From positions 1 through 34,165 of the forward strand of contig CAZLEE010000021.1 of NCBI GenBank assembly GCA_964558455.1: a DNA stretch of 34,165 bases. The letters run 5' to 3'. Positions 7,179 to 14,332 of this stretch are shown in pieces. Under the pieces are notes generated by a model, which worked only from the letters and a program-made list of their open reading frames with translations, made no database searches and had not been told where the DNA came from. The position numbers and the translations under genes are program-made. How positions within the stretch are numbered: position 1 is the stretch's first letter; the number at the start of each line of letters is the position of its first letter. The stretch comes from DASRLE01 sp964558455. Lineage in GTDB: Bacteria; Verrucomicrobiota; Verrucomicrobiia; Limisphaerales; Palsa-1400.

Positions 7179-10100
7179 AAAGTGGATCGAATGGAGGAAT
7201 CCTCCGCGGACGACTCCGGCCAGATGGGTGCAAAATGAAACCATTGGTCGGCATGTTGTTGAATCTCCGGTTCAAATGCACGCATGATTTCCTGCGTAAG
7301 TTGGCTCCGCCCCTCGCGATTGCCCAACGCCTGGCGGTCGTATTCAAATTCGGCCAGCAACCGGGCTTCATACTCCTGGTTCGCCCGCGTAATGGTCACT
7401 CCCACGAGCGCGCAACCGGTCGCCCGGGCCAGTTCCGCCGCCGCCAGCGAAGCCTGAAAGGGCCGCCCGAATAGCGTGACCGTCACCGACTTGACGCTTG
7501 GCGGACGGTCAATCAACAGCGCGACGGTGGCGCCGTCCTGCAATTGCTTGATGATCTCCACAAAGGCAAACCCTTCGTCGCCCACCACCACGGTTTCGAT
7601 CCCCCAGCGCGCCCGCGCCTGGCGGCGGATTTCGGTGAAACCCCGGCCCGGTTCGGCTTGGGTGATGGTGATGAGTTTGACCCCGCGTTGCACCAGCAGC
7701 GGCCCGCCAATTTCCCAGTTGCCCAAATGCGGCGTTATCAACAACACGCCCCGCCCGCGCTGCCGGGCCTTCTCATAGACGGCCCAGTCGGAATCCCTGG
7801 TCAGCCACGTGTTCACGCCGATGCCGCCCTCATAACGCCACAAATCCTTCATCTTGACGGCAAATTGCCGGAAAAGCCGGTGCGCCGCCTTTTCAGCCGC
7901 GCGCCGATCGTAGTGCATTACCGGAAGCAGATTCTGAATGATGACTTCCCGCCGCCTGAAGCAAAAAAAGTAATAAATCTCCGCCACGAACAGGCAGAGT
8001 TGTTTCAGCGCCACGTCGGGCATGATTCGCACAATCCCCAACGCCAGCCGCCACACCGTCGCCGAATAAAATATCGAGGGGGAGGCCGGTTTGCGAGGGA
8101 CGCCGGGCCGCTGGTTTCTGTGCAGACAACTCCACCAGGCCGGAAGCAGTGCGACGGCAATCAACACATTCGCGGCGATGCCGACCGCGCAGACTTTGCC
8201 CAGGCTGGCCATGCCCGCATTGCCCGACCACGCCAAAGACCCAAACCCGGCAATGGCCGTCCCGCCGCACAATAGCAAGGCGCGTCCAATGGAACGGCGC
8301 ACCGCCCCAACGTCGCCCCCGTGCCGCCGCAAAGCGAGTTGCATGAAAATGCCGTAGTCCACGCCCGTGCCTAATATCAGGGGGACCGCCATCAGGTTGA
8401 GCAGGTTCCACGACCAGCCGGCCAGGGACATCGTGACCAGCAGGCAAAGGCTGCTCAGCAGCAAAACTCCCAGCCCCAGCAACACTTCCGTCGGCCGTCG
8501 AAAAGCCAGCCACAACGAACCCAAAACCAGCGCGATCATCGGCGTCACCACCAGCCACATGCGGCTCCGCACCCGCTCCAGCGTGACTTGTCCCAGCAAT
8601 CCCCAACTGGACAGCAAAACCTTTTTGCCCGCCAACTGGCTGGACAGTCCGGCCAGCGCGGACGCCGGAACGGCGGGGCTTGCCGGATAGACCAAACCCA
8701 TGACAAACCATTCGTGGCCGGAATGGGCCACAAATCTTTTTAACAACCATTGACTCATGTCGTTGGTCGGCCAAAACACGTCCTGGCTCCGGCCCGCCCG
8801 CTCCCAAGTTTGCAGCAACCCGTCGGTCAAAAACAGGGCGTTGGTTTCAAAACCTTCCTGCACGGCGGCGGCGCGCAACATCGGCCCCCGCACTGCCAGC
8901 GCGGCGGCGGCGGCACGGTTCGCCTGCTGATATTCCACCCGGGGCCACATCATGGTCGGCAGCAAATACCCGCCAATGACCCGGTTTGAAACCGCCTGCC
9001 GCAAAACGTCCTCGGCTCCAGCCAGGGTTGCATACACCTCCTGCTCGTTCTGGCCGGAAATAATCACCCAAAGCGGATCCTGGGGAATATCAATGGCCGC
9101 CGTCATTTCTTCCAACGCGGCTTCGGCTTCGCTGTGTTGCGGCTTGAGCGCGTTGGCCGATCTGTCCAACGGCGGAAGATGAAACGACAACGCGCAACAG
9201 GCGCCGGCGGCCAGAACGAAGGTGACGATGATCGCCGGGCGATTGGAGGAGGGAGCGGCCTGATTGTCCGCGACAAAAGCGGTCTGGCGCGGCGGGATCA
9301 GATAAGACAACCAGGGCTGGCGCGGCTGGTTTTTGCCGGCCTTCCAGCGCGCCGGAAAAAGCGGCGGCAGGTAAACCAGCACCATGACCAAGGCGGCCAG
9401 CGCCACGCCGATGGCCACCAGCGTTCCCAGTTGGGCCAGCCCCGGCAGCCCGCCAAAATTCAGGACCAGAAAGGCGCTGATGGTGGTGATGGCCGCCCAA
9501 AGAATGCTGGGGGAAATGGCGCGCCGGATTTCCGAAATGCTCAAGTGCGGGTGGGATAAAGCTTCCTGATAATGCACCACCGCATAGTCCACCGCCAACC
9601 CCAGCAGCACGGCCGCAAATCCCAGACTGATGACGCTGATCGTTCCCAAAATGAGGCTGCCCAACGCCACGGTTGCAATCAATATCACCGCCAGCAACGT
9701 CAGCAGCCACAGCATGGGCAGCCAGCGCCGATGCACCAGCCAGAATAGCATCGCGATGATGAGCGCCGTGCCGGTGACTGAACCGCTCAAATCGTGCTGC
9801 ATGCCCCGGGCTGTTTCCTCCACAAACGCCGGCCGCCCTGTATAACGCACAACAACCCCCGCCCAACCGGCCTGATTGGCCCTGGTTTCCGCCACGATTT
9901 TCTGGAGCGATTGCAGCCAGGCCGAGCTGGCGGTGTAAGTCGTCAGGTCCGGCCGCGCCGCCACATACAAAACGCGCAGCGCGCCGTCGGCCGAGGCAAA
10001 CATCCGCTGTCCTTGTTCCGCCGACGCGCCGCTGAAATTTTTCAGCGCGGGCACGTTCATCAAATCGTAGGGATCAAACGACCGCACCGCGATGTCCATC

Positions 10101-10543
10101 GGGGAAAGCGAGGTGGCGAGCACTTCCCGGGTCTCGGTCAGCCCGGAGTGAAGATGGCCGGCGGACAGCCGATTGGTCAGTTCGCCAAAAATCGCGGGAG
10201 GCTGGTTGAACCACAGATAACTTACAATTTCCGCCGCCTGCGCCGGATTTTCCATCCACGGCGGCTGCCAGGAAACGGCGGCGACCAGATTCGTTTCCTT
10301 GCGCAGACGGGCGGCCAGCGCTTCGGCCAGAGACTCGGCCTTGCCGGCATCCGCCGCCCGCAACGTGATGATCAGTTCGCGCGCGTTGGCAAAATGCTGT
10401 TGATAAATCTTCAACCCCTGCACCGCCGGTTGATCCGGCGGCAACAAATCCAGCACCTCCGTGTTAATCCGCAGCCGGCTCAAACCAAAGACCACCGGGA
10501 CGAGCAACAACAGCCACCACAGGCCGCTCCACCGTCTTTTCAT
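7175..10543 (-). CDS. MMPL-type exporter fused to LpxL/HtrB-like acyltransferase
   Basis: A 1122-residue inner-membrane fusion. The ATG at 10543 overlaps the preceding lipoprotein stop (ATGA). The first ~815 residues form an RND/MMPL exporter: a first helix ('WWLLLLVPVVFGLSRLRI'), a large periplasmic loop, a helix bundle with GLAVDYAVVHY, a second loop from about 450 to 660, and a second bundle with GTGVDYGIF. Residues about 823-1122 form an LpxL/HtrB-type acyltransferase, with the catalytic HxxxxE motif in TPHLGNWEIGG (His939, Glu944) and 'ALLIDRPP' downstream. It would move a lipid-linked product out of the inner membrane and acylate it or its carrier. In clusters I know, the acyltransferase domain sits on a separate protein or on the glycosyltransferase, so this arrangement is unusual. 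The reading frame is continuous through the junction. Confidence 0.9.
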   Translation of the reverse strand: MKRRWSGLWWLLLLVPVVFGLSRLRINTEVLDLLPPDQPAVQGLKIYQQHFANARELIITLRAADAGKAESLAEALAARLRKETNLVAAVSWQPPWMENPAQAAEIVSYLWFNQPPAIFGELTNRLSAGHLHSGLTETREVLATSLSPMDIAVRSFDPYDLMNVPALKNFSGASAEQGQRMFASADGALRVLYVAARPDLTTYTASSAWLQSLQKIVAETRANQAGWAGVVVRYTGRPAFVEETARGMQHDLSGSVTGTALIIAMLFWLVHRRWLPMLWLLTLLAVILIATVALGSLILGTISVISLGFAAVLLGLAVDYAVVHYQEALSHPHLSISEIRRAISPSILWAAITTISAFLVLNFGGLPGLAQLGTLVAIGVALAALVMVLVYLPPLFPARWKAGKNQPRQPWLSYLIPPRQTAFVADNQAAPSSNRPAIIVTFVLAAGACCALSFHLPPLDRSANALKPQHSEAEAALEEMTAAIDIPQDPLWVIISGQNEQEVYATLAGAEDVLRQAVSNRVIGGYLLPTMMWPRVEYQQANRAAAAALAVRGPMLRAAAVQEGFETNALFLTDGLLQTWERAGRSQDVFWPTNDMSQWLLKRFVAHSGHEWFVMGLVYPASPAVPASALAGLSSQLAGKKVLLSSWGLLGQVTLERVRSRMWLVVTPMIALVLGSLWLAFRRPTEVLLGLGVLLLSSLCLLVTMSLAGWSWNLLNLMAVPLILGTGVDYGIFMQLALRRHGGDVGAVRRSIGRALLLCGGTAIAGFGSLAWSGNAGMASLGKVCAVGIAANVLIAVALLPAWWSCLHRNQRPGVPRKPASPSIFYSATVWRLALGIVRIMPDVALKQLCLFVAEIYYFFCFRRREVIIQNLLPVMHYDRRAAEKAAHRLFRQFAVKMKDLWRYEGGIGVNTWLTRDSDWAVYEKARQRGRGVLLITPHLGNWEIGGPLLVQRGVKLITITQAEPGRGFTEIRRQARARWGIETVVVGDEGFAFVEIIKQLQDGATVALLIDRPPSVKSVTVTLFGRPFQASLAAAELARATGCALVGVTITRANQEYEARLLAEFEYDRQALGNREGRSQLTQEIMRAFEPEIQQHADQWFHFAPIWPESSAEDSSIRSTL

Positions 10544-11028
10544 GGTTCGAGATACCCTTCCAAAGTTTCGCCCGACTTCACGTTTTCCAGCTTCCAACCG
10601 CCATCCGGCTTCCTGGCAAAATGCAAACAACCGGGCAGCGATTCACCCGCCAAGGCCGCGTGCAGGTAGAGCCAGAGAAAGCGGGTCGGGGGGCGATTCT
10701 TTCCCGTAAAACTCATTTGCCTGGGTGGAAATTCAATATGCCAGCGGCCCGGACTGGTTTGGGCCAGCGCCATCGGAATCGGCGTCTTGACAAACTGCAC
10801 CGCGCAACGTCCGTCCGGATGACTGGCCACCACCACTTCGCCGCCCAGTTCCGGATATTTGCGCCCCGGACGCCACAATGCCTGCCCTTGCTGGACGCGC
10901 CAGCCCGGACCGGAAGTGGTGAACAACGAATCATTTGTCCCCGTCCGGCAACCGGTAAAAAGAAACCCGCCGATCAACAATGACAAGCCGGCCCCCAAGC
11001 ACAACCATCGGTGTTTGCATGAACCCAT
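10540..11028 (-). CDS. DUF3261-like outer-membrane lipoprotein (ApeN-like)
   Basis: A 162-residue lipoprotein. The signal peptide has a hydrophobic core at about residues 8-24 and the lipobox LFTGC with Cys27. The mature part ('GEVVVASHPDGRCAVQFVKTP', 'MALAQTSPGRWHIEFPP') resembles the DUF3261 lipoproteins found next to MMPL and LolA-like genes in aryl-polyene clusters; that assignment is by pattern and context, not by search. It heads the coupled minus-strand operon. Only 44 bases separate it from the nucleotidyltransferase gene upstream, so read-through from there is possible. Confidence 0.75.
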   Translation of the reverse strand: MGSCKHRWLCLGAGLSLLIGGFLFTGCRTGTNDSLFTTSGPGWRVQQGQALWRPGRKYPELGGEVVVASHPDGRCAVQFVKTPIPMALAQTSPGRWHIEFPPRQMSFTGKNRPPTRFLWLYLHAALAGESLPGCLHFARKPDGGWKLENVKSGETLEGYLEP

Positions 11029-11072
11029 AAACCGCGTTCATTGTCAGGTCGCCCCCCCGATTGTCAAAACTT

Positions 11073-11411
11073 TCATTTACTGCGGGGCGTGGTTCGCTTT
11101 TCGACCGTGCCTCGTTCGTAAAACAAGACGCCTACCCGCTCAATGTGCTCGATCAGTTCCCGTTGGGTGATTGTTCCGAATAGGGAAAGGTCGAACCGAT
11201 AGGGCAGCAATAGATCGTCCAATTCCTCGTCGATGCGCCCGATTATCGTTTGATCCAGCTTGTCGCCGAACAGGGCCAGATCAATATCCGACCCCGGCCT
11301 GTGGCTGCCCTTGGCCCGCGACCCGTATAGCACGGCCTTTTCAACCTCCGGGTAATGCGAGAACACGTTCCGGATTTTCCGGGCGGTTTCGTCGCTCAGT
11401 CCGTGATTCAC
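11073..11411 (-). CDS. minimal nucleotidyltransferase (MNT/HI0073 type)
   Basis: A 112-residue MNT-type nucleotidyltransferase. It contains GSRAKGSHRPGSDIDLA with Gly30-Ser31 and the two metal-binding aspartates Asp42 and Asp44; the third acidic residue is likely Asp74 in 'FDLSLF'. The GTG start is preceded by GGAAGG at about nine bases. In MNT/HEPN pairs this protein is usually the antitoxin that AMPylates or neutralises a HEPN partner. Here the partner reading frame just upstream (11592-11341) keeps only the N-terminal part, so the system may be decayed. The active-site residues of the nucleotidyltransferase itself are intact. Confidence 0.85.
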   Translation of the reverse strand: MNHGLSDETARKIRNVFSHYPEVEKAVLYGSRAKGSHRPGSDIDLALFGDKLDQTIIGRIDEELDDLLLPYRFDLSLFGTITQRELIEHIERVGVLFYERGTVEKRTTPRSK

Positions 11412-11592
11412 GTTTCTTTTCCTTCCAGTGCCGTGAACCTGTTTTGGAACTTCTCAAACTCTGCTGCTCCAATTCCGAAAGCGGTCGTTGCCGCGCCAAC
11501 GCCGCGGCGTCCGACAGTTGACCAAAGGCTCTTTTGAAATTTTGGAATCGTCGGCGCCAGCGCACATCTTTGTTTCTCACTGGATCAGACAT
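11341..11592 (-). pseudogene. truncated HI0074-like nucleotidyltransferase partner
   Basis: The first ~45 residues after the ATG at 11592 read 'DVRWRRRFQNFKRAFGQLS' and 'PLSELEQQSL', matching my memory of the start of HI0074-family substrate-binding (HEPN-like) proteins, which normally run about 130-140 residues. After 'LSELEQQ' the expected helical part is missing in this frame, and the frame runs into basic low-complexity sequence that overlaps the nucleotidyltransferase start. The neighbouring frame reads 'AAEFEKFQNRFTALEGKET' and stops, which does not restore the family either. I read this as a deletion-truncated gene rather than a simple frameshift. Confidence 0.6.
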
Positions 11593-11667
11593 GGATTGAG
11601 CGTAACGGAAAATCGCGGATAAAGCGGTACTTGTTTTAAATCTCCCCCCTCCCTTGAAAAAAAGTCA

Positions 11668-11697
11668 TTGACATATGAGTTATTTTTATGATTTTAA
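11668..11697 (+). promoter_or_regulatory. possible promoter for the PEP-CTERM/C39-like fusion gene
   Basis: TTGACA at 11668-11673 is followed after 18 bases by TTTTAA at 11692-11697, preceded by TG in the extended -10 position. The AT-rich tract stands out from its GC-rich surroundings and lies 29 bases before the start codon. The -10 match is weak, and TATGAT at 11687-11692 is an alternative with poor spacing. Confidence 0.35.
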
Positions 11698-11726
11698 TTA
11701 GAACGTCTTAGAAAACCGGAGACAAC

Positions 11727-14009
11727 ATGAAAAAACTACTGGCTGGCCTTGGCCTGGGCATGTTGGGGATTCCCGCTGCTTGGGCACAACAGGATATATT
11801 AACGTTCACCACCACACCTGACGTGTTTAATGGTGTCATCTCTTACACGCTCGGCTATGAATTCGACGTGACTTCGCCGATTACGGTGACCGGTTTGTCG
11901 GTCTTTGCCGCCAACCCCGCCGCCGGATTCAACGAAAACACCCCTGTCGGATTGTGGGATGCCAACGGAAACTTGCTCGCCTCGGCCACCGTCCCTTCCG
12001 GCACGGCCGCCCCGCTCACGTTGGATGGGCTTTTCCGCTACGAGTCTCTTGCCGCGCCGATGACTCTGCCTGACGGCTCCTACTACGTGGGGGCCGAGAT
12101 TGAATCCGGAATTGACCTCTTCGCCGCCGGTGTGAATAGCCTGTCCGCGATTCCCGGAGTCACCTTCGTTCAGAACGCATTCTATCAAGGGTCCAGTTTG
12201 ACGTTTCCCAACACCATTGAGCTGGGATTGCAAAACGCATTCTTCGGCGGGAATGTTGTGGCTTCGTCCGCGGTTCCCGAGCCTGAATCCATTGTGCTGC
12301 TGGCTGTCGGGCTGGTTGGACTGGCCGCTTTTGGCCGCAAGTTCCTGAGAACCGGAGTGCGGGCAAACTCGCCGCTCCGCCATTTGCCGGCTATGATGAT
12401 TCTGCTTTGCGCCGCGGATTCGATCTGCGTCGTCGCCCAGGCTGCGCCGGTCGTGACCACGGTGGCGGGAAGCGTATATCACCCTCAGATTGCGGCCTAT
12501 TCCTGCACCGTGGCCTGCATGGAAATGCAGCTCGATTGCACCGAGGTCAGGAACAACGATCCGTTTGCGAACGCGATGCTGGGGATCGCCAATCCCGAGG
12601 GGAACCTGTTTGAGCCGCTGCCGAACCCGCCGCTCATATTCCAGCTACCCAAGGGATGGGTGCCAAATCCAAACTATGTTCAGATGCCCCCCCCTGCCTA
12701 CAATATGGCCGGAAATGTCACGGCCAACGTGCAAACATACCTGTACTGGCTTTCGCATGGCCGTGCCACCTATCCCACGCAAAAGGCGCCAAAACCCAAC
12801 TCCAATTGCTACAGCAACCCTAAATTTGGGCTGGGAACGGATATCTTTGCCGCCCAAACCATCTTGAATCTTCTGGACGACGCCCACATTTACATAGCCT
12901 ATCTGTTCCCGAATACCGGGGCCACGGCGACTAAGCCGGCTCGGTTGAAGGATGGCGACCAGGCCAGCCGCACGGTTGCCAACACCATTGCGGATTACCA
13001 AATCCCGGCCATCATTATGATTGGCGCAGGGGCGCACGCCATTTCCGTTTACGGCGTGAAGACCGACGTCGCCCCGGGATTTAACGCCAAATACGACATA
13101 GAGGGATTCTATGTGAACGACCCGTTTTTCGGCTACCATGAGCATTTTCCCGACACCTCTCCTGCCAGCACTTGGAAGGATCATTATTACGTCCGTTACG
13201 GCTGGGATTTGCCCAAGACGGGCGGCACATTGACAGTGCTGCCGGACGGCACCACCAATAGAATCCGGTTGGCTCCCTGGTTCCAGAAATTTGTCCCCAC
13301 CAAGGTGAACGACGTGGGAGTGGCGGGCGACATCGGAAAGCCGGGATACAAAATAGAAGTGGAACCGGAAGGCCCTGAGCAGGCCGACGGCGGCCTTTAT
13401 GTCAGCGCGCCCACGCCCCCGGTGGAATTGCCGGTCGAATTAGACCCTTACGGAGCGTTTGATTACGCTACAAACGATCTGGCTGCCGACCCTTACCTGA
13501 GCAGCCAGCCTGGATTCTCGAATGGCTCTTTCGATTTGGCCGATGCGGTCCTTTTTCAATATCCGGAGGACGGCAGCACGGACGGGGATTGGCTGCTGGC
13601 GTATGAAGGCAGCGGCGGCACGAACGATGTCACAGCTTTTGTATTGATCGACGCTGCCACGGGTTTGATAGACGAGGCCGGTTGGAGCGATCCCGGGGAC
13701 TACATGACCTCCATGACCCTCGCCGATTTGATCGCAATGGAGACGAGTAACTATGCCGGCAACGTGCCAAACGACAACGCGCCCTCCACGGTCAACGTCC
13801 AATCGTCCACTCCTGGCAGCCTCACGTTTACCTGGTCCGCCTCGCCGCTGGGGACTTACTATCTGGAGCAAAACAGCGACCTCTCCACCACCAATTGGGT
13901 GCTTGTGACGAATCAGCCGGTTGTTGTGGGCGGCCAGAACCAGGTGATCATCACGGGACCGCAAACCGGGAGCATGTTTTACCAGCTCGTCGCATACCCC
14001 GGGTTGTAG
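11727..14009 (+). CDS. PEP-CTERM domain fused to secreted C39-like protein
   Basis: A 760-residue exported protein with GGAGA five bases before the ATG. Residues 1-20 are a signal peptide ending 'AWA'. Residues about 22-180 resemble DUF4082-type beta domains ('VGLWDANGNLLASATVPSG'). A full PEP-CTERM signal follows internally: VPEPE at 183-187, a hydrophobic helix, then GRKFLR at about 203-208. Translation continues into a second hydrophobic stretch (about 219-240, 'AMMILLCAADSICVVAQAA') that looks like another signal peptide, then a domain with Cys260/Cys264, His437 ('GAGAHAISVYG') and Asp465 ('GFYVNDPFFGY'), a C39-peptidase-like order. The last ~75 residues form an Ig-like module with 'YYLEQNSDLSTTNWVLVT'. 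It may be two former genes fused by loss of a stop, or a genuine two-part substrate of exosortase. A terminator follows. Confidence 0.82.
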   Translation: MKKLLAGLGLGMLGIPAAWAQQDILTFTTTPDVFNGVISYTLGYEFDVTSPITVTGLSVFAANPAAGFNENTPVGLWDANGNLLASATVPSGTAAPLTLDGLFRYESLAAPMTLPDGSYYVGAEIESGIDLFAAGVNSLSAIPGVTFVQNAFYQGSSLTFPNTIELGLQNAFFGGNVVASSAVPEPESIVLLAVGLVGLAAFGRKFLRTGVRANSPLRHLPAMMILLCAADSICVVAQAAPVVTTVAGSVYHPQIAAYSCTVACMEMQLDCTEVRNNDPFANAMLGIANPEGNLFEPLPNPPLIFQLPKGWVPNPNYVQMPPPAYNMAGNVTANVQTYLYWLSHGRATYPTQKAPKPNSNCYSNPKFGLGTDIFAAQTILNLLDDAHIYIAYLFPNTGATATKPARLKDGDQASRTVANTIADYQIPAIIMIGAGAHAISVYGVKTDVAPGFNAKYDIEGFYVNDPFFGYHEHFPDTSPASTWKDHYYVRYGWDLPKTGGTLTVLPDGTTNRIRLAPWFQKFVPTKVNDVGVAGDIGKPGYKIEVEPEGPEQADGGLYVSAPTPPVELPVELDPYGAFDYATNDLAADPYLSSQPGFSNGSFDLADAVLFQYPEDGSTDGDWLLAYEGSGGTNDVTAFVLIDAATGLIDEAGWSDPGDYMTSMTLADLIAMETSNYAGNVPNDNAPSTVNVQSSTPGSLTFTWSASPLGTYYLEQNSDLSTTNWVLVTNQPVVVGGQNQVIITGPQTGSMFYQLVAYPGL

Positions 14010-14049
14010 TTTGGAATCCGTGCCAGCATAAAATCGATGCGCCGAATTT

Positions 14050-14082
14050 GAGCTTCCCCAAATTTGGGGAAGCTCATTTTTC
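14050..14082 (+). terminator. rho-independent terminator
   Basis: GAGCTTCCCC (14050-14059) and GGGGAAGCTC (14066-14075) are exact inverted repeats around AAATTT, giving a fully self-complementary 26-base unit. ATTTTT follows immediately. It lies 41 bases after the stop of the PEP-CTERM/C39-like gene. The rest of the gap to 14332 shows no gene; only a weak TTGACT at 14135-14140 hints at a promoter for the next gene. Confidence 0.9.
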
Positions 14083-14332
14083 CATTTTAGCCTTCAGCCT
14101 TTTGGCGGGTCCGCCCTGCCTGCCCCGGAAGTCGTTGACTTTTGGAGTGTCAGTAAAATAGTCTTCTGAAAAGTACAAAGCATGAGTTGGCCGCTCAAAC
14201 GGCCCCGATGATGGATTGCAAGGTCACCAACCGCATTTGTACGTGCGGCGCCAAGGCGCGCTGCCCGTCCGGCTCCTTTAACTTGCTCCTCACAAAACCC
14301 ATGAAGTTGACTCGACAACGGGCGGTGCCGCA

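Noticed and set aside
12393..14009. Separate gene for the C39-like half starting at an internal ATG
   Set aside because: The ATGs at residues 223-224 have no ribosome-binding site and the frame is continuous with the upstream signal peptide. I keep one gene but note the possibility of a fusion.
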